DNA of 64,000 nucleotides from Collinsella phocaeensis (GTDB lineage Bacteria > Actinomycetota > Coriobacteriia > Coriobacteriales > Coriobacteriaceae). The notes beneath the pieces are model-generated. The model was not told the origin of the DNA, searched no databases, and was given only the letters and a program-made list of their open reading frames with translations. Each line of letters begins with the position of its first letter. Position 1 is the stretch's first letter. The translations under genes and the position numbers were made by a program. Where the stretch lies: positions 558,001-622,000 of the forward strand of contig NZ_FQLR01000004.1 in assembly GCF_900119895.1 (NCBI RefSeq). Direction: 5' to 3'. Below are positions 42,772 through 51,401 of this stretch, piece by piece.

Positions 42772-42903
42772 GCCTACGTATTTCGCCGAGGACGAGAGGG
42801 CCATTCGTCGACGGCGGCCACGAGGACCCTGCTGCGATATGGTCCCCTCCCATCGACGTATGGCGCGTTGACGAGGATCGAGAGCCGATAGGAAGTGGTA
42901 TCC

Positions 42904-43470
42904 ATGACCGATGCGCGACATGTGAGAGCGAGCAAGATGCTCGCGTGCGCACTGCGGCATAAGCCGGGGGAGTTTGGCATAGAGCTCGATGCACACGGTT
43001 GGGCGCAGGTCGGCCCCCTCGTGCGCGGTATGAAGGGCAAGGTGGAGTTTTCCCGCGATATCTTGGAGCATATCGTGGCGACCGATCCGAAGGGTCGCTA
43101 CGAATTCGATGCCCGCCGCACGCGCGTTCGGGCGCGGCAGGGGCACTCCGTCCCGGTGGATGTGGAGCTTGAACGGCGAGAGCCGCCCGCTGTCCTGTAT
43201 CACGGCACGGCCATGAAGTATCTCGACAAGATCATGCGGGAAGGGCTCGGGCCCATGAGGCGGCTGTACGTCCACCTGTCGCCGGACCGGCAGACCGCGC
43301 TCAAGGTTGGCTCGCGGCACGGCGAGCCTGTCGTGCTTAAGGTGGACGCTGCGGCGATGGCGGCCGAGGGCAGGGAGTTCTATCTGTCGCGCAACGGCGT
43401 GTGGCTCGCGGGCCCGGTGGAGCCGCGGTTCCTCGAGGTGGCGACTTGGGCGGAGGATGATGCGAGATGA
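42904..43470 (+). CDS. kptA: RNA 2'-phosphotransferase (KptA/Tpt1 family)
   Basis: ATG 42904 behind AGGAAG gives 188 residues. The conserved motifs are present in order: 'LACALRHKPGEFGIELDAHG', 'RVRARQGHS', the NAD-site 'YHGTA', 'LYVHLS', 'GSRHGEPVVLKVDA' and 'FYLSRNGVWL'. These enzymes use NAD to remove a 2'-phosphate from RNA; bacterial members may act in RNA repair or ADP-ribosylation. It overlaps the next gene by four bases, a metallophosphoesterase, so the two probably process a common substrate. Confidence 0.88.
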   Translation: MTDARHVRASKMLACALRHKPGEFGIELDAHGWAQVGPLVRGMKGKVEFSRDILEHIVATDPKGRYEFDARRTRVRARQGHSVPVDVELERREPPAVLYHGTAMKYLDKIMREGLGPMRRLYVHLSPDRQTALKVGSRHGEPVVLKVDAAAMAAEGREFYLSRNGVWLAGPVEPRFLEVATWAEDDAR

Positions 43471-44168
43471 TCTACGTTACGGGCGACCTGCATGGATTCG
43501 TCGGCCTATCGCGGCTCAAGGATTGGAATGAGGGGCGCGCCGGCGACTACCTCATCGTGGCGGGCGACTTCGGCTATCCGTGGGACTTTTCGGAGGAGGA
43601 GAGCGCCGAGATCGCCTGGTTGGAGTCCAGGCCGTATAGGGTGCTCTTCGTGGACGGGAACCACGAGCGCTTCGACCATTGGACCGCGCGCCCAGCAGAG
43701 CCCTGGGGCGGCGGCATGGTCCAGCGGCTGTCCGACGGCTCGCCCATCATGCGCCTCATGCGCTCCGAGGTCTACGAGATCGATGGCGCGCACATCTTCA
43801 CGCTGGGCGGCGCCGCGAGCATCGACCGGGCGTACCGCACGCCGTATGTCGACTGGTGGCCGCACGAGGTCCCGATCGAGCAGGACCTCGACCAAGCCCG
43901 CGCCAACTTGGATACCGTGGGCTGGAAGGTCGACTACGTGATCACGCATACGTGTCCCAAGCGCCTGATGGCGCGCACCCTCCATCCCGCGCTGCCCATA
44001 CCGGGCCTTCCGGATGAGCAGCTGACGAGGTTTTTGGACGAGGTGGACGCGCGCCTGGACTTCAAGCACTGGTATTACGGGCACTTCCACGGGGACAGGG
44101 ACATCGACGAGCGGCATACGCTGCTGTTCGAGCGCATCGTCCCGATCGGCGCGGGCGTGGACGGCTGA
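43467..44168 (+). CDS. Metallophosphoesterase coupled to KptA
   Basis: A 233-residue calcineurin-like phosphoesterase. Metal-binding motifs: 'VTGDLHGF' (D-x-H), 'VAGDFGY' (GD), 'VDGNHERFD' (GNHE), 'VITHTCPK' (H) and 'YYGHFHGDRD' (GHxH). All ligands are present, so it should be active. The ATG overlaps the kptA stop (AGATGATC). A role hydrolysing a phosphate or cyclic phosphate left during RNA repair is inference from the coupling. Confidence 0.85.
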   Translation: MIYVTGDLHGFVGLSRLKDWNEGRAGDYLIVAGDFGYPWDFSEEESAEIAWLESRPYRVLFVDGNHERFDHWTARPAEPWGGGMVQRLSDGSPIMRLMRSEVYEIDGAHIFTLGGAASIDRAYRTPYVDWWPHEVPIEQDLDQARANLDTVGWKVDYVITHTCPKRLMARTLHPALPIPGLPDEQLTRFLDEVDARLDFKHWYYGHFHGDRDIDERHTLLFERIVPIGAGVDG

Positions 44169-44174
44169 AGCGCG

Positions 44175-44213
44175 CCCACCTCAATTCAGGGACTGTCCCC
44201 AAATTGAGGTGGG
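44175..44213. repeat. REP-like nested palindrome
   Basis: CCCACCTCAATT (44175-44186) pairs with AATTGAGGTGGG (44202-44213); the loop itself contains GGGACTGTCCC (44189-44199), a second palindrome. The GGGACTGTCCC core looks like a dispersed REP-type unit and sits at the 3' end of the phosphoesterase gene. Confidence 0.6.
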
Positions 44214-44350
44214 AAATACTCTTCGAGGATCGCATCGAGCCGTGCACGAATCGCCTCGAACGTTTGGTCTAGGTCGAGCGCCCGCACGCCGATGCGGTTG
44301 CCGCTCATGAGATGGATGCCGCTTGGCTGTACCTCCTCGTCGGTTCCCGC
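44186..44350 (-). pseudogene. C-terminal gene fragment, unidentified
   Basis: On the minus strand, reading to the stop at 44186, the frame gives protein-like sequence 'SGIHLMSGNRIGVRALDLDQ' and 'TFEAIRARLDAILEEYF', then enters the REP-like palindrome. It has no ribosome site or full domain and seems to be the 3' end of a lost gene truncated by the repeat. I cannot name the family. Confidence 0.3.
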
Positions 44351-44427
44351 AAAGTTGCTAGGGACAGGGCTCTGCCGGGTTGACGTCGCCTTGTCTTGAA
44401 GACCTCAATACCGCCGGTATGCGGTCG

Positions 44428-45474
44428 CTACATGCGCCGTCTATAGGCCGTCGCCCTTGCCGCGCCGATCTTCTCGATCACGCCTTCCTGCTGCAGCTTC
44501 GAGAGGATGCGCTCGAGCGTGCGCTGGCTCATCCCCGGGTTGGCGTCCAGGATCTCCCGTTTCGTGACCGATCCGATCAGTCGGTCGAAGAACGCGCGGA
44601 CAGCGTCTTCGTTGCTCGCGGGGACGCCTGCAAGCGAGAACCTGTTGGCGAGTTCCCGGTAGCAGGCGTCAATGATGCCGAGCATGTAGGTGACGAAGGG
44701 GGCGTAGTCGCCCTTTCCCTCCCGCCAGCCTTGGGAGCTCGCGGCAAGGGCTTCGTAGTAGGTCTCTTTTGTGCGCTCGATCTCCTTCTCGATCGAGACG
44801 TACTTTCCCACGTCGTAGCCGGCTCGATGCATGAGCAGCAGCGTGAGCAACCTGCTCATGCGTCCGTTGCCGTCGTTGAATGGGTGGATACTCACAAAGT
44901 CGAATGCGAACACAAGGGACACCAGCAGGGGATCGTACGTCCCGGCATCCATCTGATTGCGGTATTCCTCGCAGATGGTTTCGACGGCGTCGGGCGTCAT
45001 GGCGGTTGGCGTGGGAGCAAAGCGCGCGACGAGCTCGCCTTGCGCGGTGTGCTCCGCGATCACGTTGTCTGAATCCTTCCACGTGTCCGCGTGGGAATCG
45101 CTCGAATAGCGGTACAGGTCGCGATGGAGTTGCAGGATCACGCCGGGTGTGATCGGGATGTCATCATGGCTCTCGTGGATGAGGTTCAGAACAAAGCGAT
45201 AGCCGGCGATCTCGCACTCGTCACGGTTTCTTGGTTCGGCCTTTTCGAGCATGAGTTCGTGCAGGCGCTTGTCGGAGGTCGAGATGTTCTCGATCCTGTT
45301 CGATGCGCTCGTGCTCTGGATCTTGGCCACTTCCACCAAAGCGGCGAAGTGGTTGGGGTGGGCGCTGGCGAGCAGGGATGTTTTGCCCTTGTGTTCGCGG
45401 ATGTTCCCAAGAGCGGAGACGACTTCTGGGGTCATGAGGCTGCTGAGCACTCGGTTGTAGTCGAATTGGGTCAA
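44428..45474 (-). CDS. Fic-domain AMPylase with C-terminal winged helix
   Basis: I favour the TTG at 45474 (reading MTQFDYNRVLSSLMTPEVVS) behind GCGAGGA, giving 348 residues; ATG 45435 is the alternative. The Fic motif HPFNDGNGRMSR (about 197-208) is complete. An N-terminal inhibitory helix motif S58xxxE62N63 in 'SNRIEN' predicts autoinhibition. The last 70 residues ('SVTKREILDANPGMSQRTLE') form a winged helix-turn-helix. It would transfer AMP to a target protein and probably binds the repeat array overlapping its own start. Confidence 0.85.
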   Translation of the reverse strand: MTQFDYNRVLSSLMTPEVVSALGNIREHKGKTSLLASAHPNHFAALVEVAKIQSTSASNRIENISTSDKRLHELMLEKAEPRNRDECEIAGYRFVLNLIHESHDDIPITPGVILQLHRDLYRYSSDSHADTWKDSDNVIAEHTAQGELVARFAPTPTAMTPDAVETICEEYRNQMDAGTYDPLLVSLVFAFDFVSIHPFNDGNGRMSRLLTLLLMHRAGYDVGKYVSIEKEIERTKETYYEALAASSQGWREGKGDYAPFVTYMLGIIDACYRELANRFSLAGVPASNEDAVRAFFDRLIGSVTKREILDANPGMSQRTLERILSKLQQEGVIEKIGAARATAYRRRM

Positions 45475-45580
45475 AGTATCCTCGCCATCTACGTAGTATC
45501 TTCGACAAGTATAGTATGAATGGCGAAGATATTCGAGTGTTGGCGAGGATACTTGAGCGTTGGCGATGCTGCTTAGAGGG
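45474..45580. promoter_or_regulatory. Ordered 20-bp operator array at the Fic gene start
   Basis: On the plus strand TGGCGAAGATATTCGAGTGT (45521) and TGGCGAGGATACTTGAGCGT (45541) are adjacent 20-bp repeats with a third partial copy TGGCGATGCT at 45561. On the minus strand TGTCGAAGATAC (45507 downward) and TGGCGAGGATACTT (45487 downward) are also 20 bases apart. The two sets point outward from a centre at about 45511-45520 that holds TATACT on the minus strand. One helical-turn-pair spacing suggests cooperative binding by the Fic winged helix. Confidence 0.6.
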
Positions 45581-45616
45581 ACCGCGCACCCAAGGCTCAT
45601 CCCATGGGAAGACTCT

Positions 45617-46357
45617 CTACGCCGGCCACCAGATGCGGGTGAGCGGGAGAATGCTTCGGGCCTCGTCGTCGGCCTTGTCGTAGACCTCCACGTAGTGGCG
45701 GACAAAGGAGTCGAGGTCGAGCAGGCGCACGGGGACATTGGCGCGGTCGGCCTCGTAGCGGCCCTCCTTGGTGAAGCCTCCGGCGGACCCGCAGAGCCCG
45801 CGATCGCCTGCGCGAAGCCCGCCGATGAACGAGCGCACTGCAGGCGCGCCCATGGCTCCCTCGCGGTGCTTGACCTCCGCCACGATGCGCGGAGACTCGA
45901 GCCCCAGCGCGTCGGGGGAGGCGATCACGTCGCGTCCACCATCGGGGCCCCTGGGTGTCACGCGTGCGCAATAGCCCATCGCCTTGAGCATGCCCGCCAC
46001 CAGGCGCTTCATGTCTTCCCAGCTGAGTTGACTCACACGGTCCTTGATGAGCTCGATGCCGTTGTCGTATGTGGCGGTGAGTGCCTCGTCGTCACTGGAG
46101 GAGTCGTCCCTGGAATCTTGGCCCGGCTCGTTCGGGTTGCAAGCGAGCCCGGCGCTCGCCGCCGGGCGCTTGTGGGCGGCTGCCGATTCCAGGTCGGCCA
46201 TGACCTCGATAGAGATGGCGAAAACGGTCTGAATGCCGCCGAGCGAGCTCTTGGAAGACTGCGAGAGGGTGATTAGTTCCAGAATGTCACCTCCAAGTCG
46301 AACGCCAGGGTCGTCTCGGTTACGACTGTATGTCGCTTGTATTCTGATTTGGGACAT
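45617..46357 (-). CDS. Mrr-like restriction endonuclease
   Basis: A 246-residue product. The C-terminal Mrr catalytic domain starts at 'LSWEDMKRLVAGMLKAMGYC' and has the nuclease core 'GPDGGRDVIA' (Asp) and 'IVAEVKHRE' (Glu-x-Lys). 'FIGGLRAGDRG' follows, where many family members have QxxR. The usual N-terminal winged helix is replaced by a low-complexity region. Mrr-type enzymes cut modified DNA. It sits at the end of a minus-strand defence cluster, 88 bases after the broken effector gene. Active-site residues look intact. Confidence 0.72.
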   Translation of the reverse strand: MSQIRIQATYSRNRDDPGVRLGGDILELITLSQSSKSSLGGIQTVFAISIEVMADLESAAAHKRPAASAGLACNPNEPGQDSRDDSSSDDEALTATYDNGIELIKDRVSQLSWEDMKRLVAGMLKAMGYCARVTPRGPDGGRDVIASPDALGLESPRIVAEVKHREGAMGAPAVRSFIGGLRAGDRGLCGSAGGFTKEGRYEADRANVPVRLLDLDSFVRHYVEVYDKADDEARSILPLTRIWWPA

Positions 46358-46445
46358 CGAGCGTGTGGCTGGGATCGGGTTTATGGCGTTTGGGGATAAA
46401 GCAGCGGATCGTCTGCTTCAGGACCGGACCCTTGCGCCCGAGAAG

Positions 46446-47201
46446 CTAGAACGGGATATACCAATCGTTCCGCTCAAGGATGGTTCTTATCCGGCTCGAC
46501 AAGCGTTTCCTGAGAGATTCGCGGCCAGCTTCGTTGTTTTCATATGCGAGCACGCGGTGATGCCTGACGTCAAATGGGACATCATCAATGGACTGGGAAA
46601 CCGGGATGACTTCCTTTCCCAGGGCATGTGCTACGCCGGTCTCGTACATTACGTTGGGGTTCTTGTCCGAGAAATCGACGATTACAATGCACGCTGCTCG
46701 AATCAGATTCATAATGTCGTTGATGAGGATAGATTCCTCCCAGACGTCATCTGCGGCCTTCAGCGTTAGGTGATTTTCTCGGCAAGCCTGAGCCATGGTG
46801 TTTCTGACGTCAACGAATTGTGGGGTGAAGGGGATCATCACCGCAGCCATTGAGATGTCGATATTTGAAGTGGCAGATGCTGCGTTTAGGGGCTCTTTGT
46901 TCGCGGTGTTCGTGGTTGCGGGGTGGGATTCGATTTCTGCGCTCTTGTCGGCAAGCATCTTCTCAACCAGTGCCAGTGCGGCAGGGTCTTTGTTGTAGAG
47001 CTGCCCAATGACGGAAGCGACGCATGACGGATAGTCTTCGTCTCCAAAATAAAGGCTCCTCAGGAGCCTGTCGTGGCCAGTGATAATCGTGCCGCAATCA
47101 CCTAGCTACATGGCAAGGAGCTGCCAATCACCGTTGTCGAAGGTGGCTGTGACCTTTCTTACGACTCGATCGATAAGTTCAACGTGCTTCATGTCAATCA
47201 T
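46446..47201 (-). pseudogene. Nucleotide-binding (TIR/deoxyribosyltransferase-like) effector with in-frame amber codon
   Basis: ATG 47201 follows GGGGGAAG. The frame reads 'MIDMKHVELIDRVVRKVTAT' to 'WQLLAM', hits TAG at 47106-47108, then continues uninterrupted for 220 codons. The N-terminal part looks like a helical adaptor ('HDRLLRSLYFGDEDYPSCVA'). The C-terminal domain has 'DKNPNVMYETGVAHALGKEV' and 'DDVPFDVRHHRVLAYE', a pattern of predicted nucleotide- or NAD-binding effectors related to TIR/nucleoside deoxyribosyltransferase folds. A single nonsense change seems to have inactivated it, unless TAG is read through. Confidence 0.65.
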
Positions 47202-47236
47202 TAGTACTTCCCCCAAGATCGTTTCATCGGGTCCAT

Positions 47237-48778
47237 TCAATTTACCGACAGTCCGCGAATAATCAGTCTTCCCTCAAGCAGCAGCTTGTGCATAAGGTTC
47301 TTGCCATGATCCGAGTTGTCCATGGTTGCTCCATAGGCAACCAGCAGATTGTTGATAGAGTTTGTGAGCATCGAGCGGCGCTCGTTATTGATTATCTCCG
47401 GGTTATCGGAGCTGTCCAACGGGAAATAGAAGACTAACACTGTCTCGCTTTCGTAAAGATCCACGCCGTCGAATATTGATTGGAAGTAGGAATAGTCTGC
47501 CTTGCCGAGTGAGTGACCATAGAACTTAATCACATCGGTTGCATCTTGAAGGTTTGAACTGTTTGCGGTGTTTATCAGGCCGCCGGTCCTTGATCCGCCG
47601 CGCAGCATGAGGCGGTATGTCTTGGTGAACGGGACTGCGACGGGGTTGTCCATACAGTCCTTGCCATCTATGCCGAATATGATGTTTTCCCCAAGCTTTC
47701 CGTGGATGTTGACGAATACGCCGTTCTTGCCCATGTCGAAATGGTCGTCGGCAACGCTTGTGTAGTTGAAGCTCAGAACTGAAGTCGACACGCAGAAGCC
47801 CTCGTCACTTTGCTTGCCGTCCTCGTCAATCGTCCGACAGAGGTTCTTGCATTTCTCTACATACCCGTCGTTGCCGTCAACCTCCTTGGATAGATAAGTA
47901 CCGAAAGCCTGCTCGAGTTTCCCTAAGTCTCGTTTAAGCAGATCGACGAACATTTCTGGAGCGTGCCCCTCGCCGGTTGGTTCGGGGCTGATCGTCAGGA
48001 TGTAGCGAGCGATGTTGCAAAAAAGATGAGTTTTGTCGTCTTCCTCGCCTGCAAGGCGATTTCCGCCTTTGCACCACACAACGTAAGGCATCCCGTCCGT
48101 AAACAAATCCGTCCGTTTTGTTGTTTCAAGCGCGCCCCAAAACAACGACGTTTTAGGGTTTTGGTCAGAGAACGAGAGAACCCAACTCTCTATTTCACCT
48201 TCGACGTCGCACCATGCATCGTCTATATTCGCCTCAAGAATAAAGTCCCAAAGAGTCAGATCAGAATTATCCAAGGTATTTTTCCAGGCTGCCCTGCTAT
48301 AGCTTCCGATGTTGGCAATCATCTCGAATCGGGGCTTGAAGAAGTCGCCGAATCTCGAGTGAAGCCCGCACTGAAGGTCGAAGCCGTTTCCCAGGATGAC
48401 GAGCTGCTGCCAGCTGGACTTGAAGTAGGAAGGGTTATCGAGGCTCCTGAGAGTATGATCGGGTATCGTGTAATTTGGAGTCACATTCTGAAGTGCTTCA
48501 GCCAGATTGTAATCTGGCAGCCTCAGCGCGGAGGCGTCAAAAGACTTTGCCACCTCGCTTGCTAGCGAAGACGAGAGTGAGTTGGACAAGGGCTTGAAGT
48601 TTATGCCCGCAAGAGCATCTCGGAAGGGGGTCGCTGCTGAGATGTCTATGTCTGCCAGTTTTGCCGCCTGACCGATTGCTGAACTGCCTATTTGGGGAAT
48701 TCGGGAGATAGTCGCCTCCATTGCGTCTGATGACTGCCTTAGCTCTTCGTCTGCCTGATTCAAACTGCCTCCTAGCAC
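47237..48778 (-). CDS. abiH: AbiH-family abortive infection protein
   Basis: A 513-residue product from GTG 48778, overlapping the restriction-subunit stop by seven bases. From residue about 125 it matches AbiH: 'LVILGNGFDLQCGLHSRFGD', 'DFILEANIDDAWCDVEGEIE', 'SVLSFNYTS', 'VNIHGKLGENIIFGID' and 'KFYGHSLGKADYSYFQSIFD'. The 120-residue N-terminal extension is Ser/Ala-rich and helical and is not typical of AbiH, so a start at internal Met20 is possible. AbiH proteins abort phage infection by an unknown route. It is part of the mod-res-abiH operon. Confidence 0.82.
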   Translation of the reverse strand: MLGGSLNQADEELRQSSDAMEATISRIPQIGSSAIGQAAKLADIDISAATPFRDALAGINFKPLSNSLSSSLASEVAKSFDASALRLPDYNLAEALQNVTPNYTIPDHTLRSLDNPSYFKSSWQQLVILGNGFDLQCGLHSRFGDFFKPRFEMIANIGSYSRAAWKNTLDNSDLTLWDFILEANIDDAWCDVEGEIESWVLSFSDQNPKTSLFWGALETTKRTDLFTDGMPYVVWCKGGNRLAGEEDDKTHLFCNIARYILTISPEPTGEGHAPEMFVDLLKRDLGKLEQAFGTYLSKEVDGNDGYVEKCKNLCRTIDEDGKQSDEGFCVSTSVLSFNYTSVADDHFDMGKNGVFVNIHGKLGENIIFGIDGKDCMDNPVAVPFTKTYRLMLRGGSRTGGLINTANSSNLQDATDVIKFYGHSLGKADYSYFQSIFDGVDLYESETVLVFYFPLDSSDNPEIINNERRSMLTNSINNLLVAYGATMDNSDHGKNLMHKLLLEGRLIIRGLSVN

Positions 48779-51399
48779 CCAAGTACCCCGCTGCTGAATT
48801 CCGCCAGCGTGAGCGAGTTCGCCATGTCGAGCTTCTGGTTCTCGAACACCATCACGTAGCGGTACTCGCGCCCGGCCATGTCCGCCCAGCGGGTGCCGAG
48901 CCTGAGCTTAGCCTCGGAGTCCTCGCCGATGAGGTGGCCGCCCTTGGTCTCGATGGCCAGCACCACGCCGTCGGTCGTCTGCGCGAGGAAGTCCGGGTAG
49001 TGGTTTATGAACCCGTTGATGCAGAACTCTCCCTCGCGGCGCTCAGCCACGCGGTGCCACCACCTGATGCGGCCGCTGTTGGAGAGCAGGTCGGCCATCT
49101 TGAGCTCAATGCCGTCCAGGCCGCCCTCCTCGGCCTCGTAAAGCGTCTGGGCGTAGCTCGTGTTTGGCCTCGCCAGCCTGAACGAGTCGGGCAGCTCGTA
49201 GGAGGGCTCGCAGACGATCGACCCGTTCGTGAGCATCATCTCGAACCGCGACTCGCAGTGCTCCGACGCGAGCTCCCTCACGGCGTCCTGGACGCACGTG
49301 GCGACGGATGCCACGCTGTCGAAGCACACCTCCACGGTGGCCTGGTCCATGTCGTCGACGATGCGGCGGATGTACGCCCGCATCTGCTCCTCGCCGAAGG
49401 TGCGGCGGAACTGGGAGGTCGTGGCGGAGAGCACGAGCGCCACAAGGCTGTCGCGCTTCCCCTCGTCCGAGAGCGTCGAGAACAGCATGCGCATGTTGTT
49501 GCGCACGTCCTCGTCGAGGCGGCGGATCTTGTAGGCGTCGGAGTCCTCCACGAGGTCCACGGCACGGGCGTCGGAGAACGCGGTGACGTCGATGTGCACC
49601 CGGTCGATGCCGAGCTTGGAGAGCTTGAAGTCGCCGAGCAGGTTCTCGCGTTCGAGCGGGACGTACTCCTCGTCGAGTGTGAACAACCCGCCGTCCACGC
49701 GCGCGAGGAACCTCGGGATCCTCAGCGCGCGGGCGGCGCCCGCGACGGACTCGCGCATCCCGTGGACCCCGGCGTCGCCGCCGAGGCTGCAGTAGACGCC
49801 GCCGACTGTGCCGATATTGCAGTCGAGGCCCTCGTAGCTCTCCTCGAGCTCGCCGCCGCGCGCCATGATCTCGTCCACCCCGCCCGCCGGGACCTCGTCT
49901 TCGCTTCCAACGGGTGCGTCAGCACCGGACAGGTCCAGCGCCCCGATGGCCTCGCCGCCATCCTCGTCGGGCTGGGCGTCCCCGCCGGGCTCGAACGCCG
50001 GCTCCTCGGGGGAGGGGCCGGTGCCGGCGGAGCCCCGCTCCTCGACAACGTCGCGCCGAGAGAAGCCCGAGCCGTTGAGGCCGTCGACGACCTGCTGCAC
50101 GGTGCCGTCGAAGTCGGCGGAGGACGTGAGGACGTAGGCGATGTTCAGGCTGCGTGAGCTCGCGCGACAGGCGCGGGGCTGGCGCAGCACGCGGCCCACG
50201 ATCTGTTCCACGCTCACCTTGGAGCTCTTGTTCGCCACCGTCGCGAGCACGTAGGCGAAGGGGCAGTCCCACCCCTCCGCAAGCGCCTCCACCGTGATGA
50301 TGAAGCGTATGGGGCAGTCGCGGGACATGAGGTCGGCGCCGCCGATCTCGTCGACGTCGCCGGTGCGCACGGCCACCTGCTCGGGCGGTATGCCCGCCTC
50401 GACGAGGCGGTCGCGCAGCAGCTCGTAGGTCTCCGCGCCGGCGGAGTCGCGCCGTTCAGCCTGGAAGAGGGCGATCGGGCGGATGTAGCGGCCGGTCCTG
50501 CGCTCGTCGGACTCGGCGATCGCCTCCAGCCTGCGCTGGAGCATGACGGCGTCCTGGATCACGGTGCGCTTGTCGGGGCGGCGGTACACCACTACGGGAA
50601 GCTTCACCATCTCCTCGCGCTTGAGCTGTCGCGCGGTCGCCTGGGCGATCACGTTGGTGCGGCGCGCGTCGGGCGTCGCGGTGAGCTCGAGGACGAAGCG
50701 AGGGTTGAGGTTGCGTAGCATCTCCACCGACAGACCGCTGCCCGCGTGGTGGCTCTCGTCCACCACCACGATCGGGTTGGAGCCCGCGAGCGCCGTGATG
50801 AGCGCGGTGTCGTCGGCGCCGTCGACGTCGAAGGCGGTGCCTCCCGCGCGCTGGAGCTCGGTGAGGCCTGCGAGCGCGGAGTTCTCCGCGTAGGCGCGCC
50901 TGCCCTCCTTGTTCTTGAACGAGTCGTAGGACAGCACGAACACCGTGAGGCCGTCGCCGACCGTGTTAGCGTTGAAGCCGCGCCCTGCGAGGCCGTCCTC
51001 CTTCGAGAGCACCTCGACGCGCCCAGCGAAGTCGCGGTCGAGCGTCTGGCGCAGGAAGTGGTCGGGGTCCCGCAGGTTCCTGATCGTCTGGTTGAGGATC
51101 TCCCTGCGCGGCACGAGCCACACCACGACCTCGTCGTGGGCGGGCAGGGCGTCCGCGATGATGTCGATCGCCGAGGCGCCGATGAGCGTCTTGCCGCCGC
51201 CGGTGGGGACCTTGGCGCACACGCGCGGCACGCCCGAGAGGTCGTCGTGGTAGGCCGGCATGCCGTCCTTGCCGGGTGTGAGGCCGGCGGCGCCGAGGAA
51301 CACGCCGTAGGCGGTCGCCGCGTCGCCGAGCATCGCGTAGGTGCGCGCGTAGCGGCCGATTTCCTTCAATACGTCGCGCTGGTAAGCCTTGAGCTCCAT
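48772..51399 (-). CDS. Type III restriction endonuclease subunit (Res), DEAD-box
   Basis: ATG 51399 gives 875 residues beginning MELKAYQRDVLKEIGRYART. Helicase motifs: Q-motif near the start, Walker A PTGGGKT (65-71), DESHH (about 216-220), 'ELTATP' (motif III), 'TVEALAEGWDCPFAYV' and 'QIVGRVLRQP' (motif VI). The C-terminal nuclease region has 'YPDFLAQTTDGVVLAIETKG', a D...ExK core. It cuts unmodified DNA after translocation with Mod. Three bases separate it from mod upstream. Confidence 0.88.
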   Translation of the reverse strand: MELKAYQRDVLKEIGRYARTYAMLGDAATAYGVFLGAAGLTPGKDGMPAYHDDLSGVPRVCAKVPTGGGKTLIGASAIDIIADALPAHDEVVVWLVPRREILNQTIRNLRDPDHFLRQTLDRDFAGRVEVLSKEDGLAGRGFNANTVGDGLTVFVLSYDSFKNKEGRRAYAENSALAGLTELQRAGGTAFDVDGADDTALITALAGSNPIVVVDESHHAGSGLSVEMLRNLNPRFVLELTATPDARRTNVIAQATARQLKREEMVKLPVVVYRRPDKRTVIQDAVMLQRRLEAIAESDERRTGRYIRPIALFQAERRDSAGAETYELLRDRLVEAGIPPEQVAVRTGDVDEIGGADLMSRDCPIRFIITVEALAEGWDCPFAYVLATVANKSSKVSVEQIVGRVLRQPRACRASSRSLNIAYVLTSSADFDGTVQQVVDGLNGSGFSRRDVVEERGSAGTGPSPEEPAFEPGGDAQPDEDGGEAIGALDLSGADAPVGSEDEVPAGGVDEIMARGGELEESYEGLDCNIGTVGGVYCSLGGDAGVHGMRESVAGAARALRIPRFLARVDGGLFTLDEEYVPLERENLLGDFKLSKLGIDRVHIDVTAFSDARAVDLVEDSDAYKIRRLDEDVRNNMRMLFSTLSDEGKRDSLVALVLSATTSQFRRTFGEEQMRAYIRRIVDDMDQATVEVCFDSVASVATCVQDAVRELASEHCESRFEMMLTNGSIVCEPSYELPDSFRLARPNTSYAQTLYEAEEGGLDGIELKMADLLSNSGRIRWWHRVAERREGEFCINGFINHYPDFLAQTTDGVVLAIETKGGHLIGEDSEAKLRLGTRWADMAGREYRYVMVFENQKLDMANSLTLAEFSSGVLGC

Positions 51400-51401
51400 G
51401 G

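Noticed and set aside
45521-45570. CRISPR-like or VNTR repeat
   Set aside because: The 20-bp units have no spacers and lie on both strands around a promoter, fitting an operator array better.
46233-46769. 178-codon plus-strand gene
   Set aside because: Antisense to the nucleotide-binding effector, whose motifs are clear on the minus strand.
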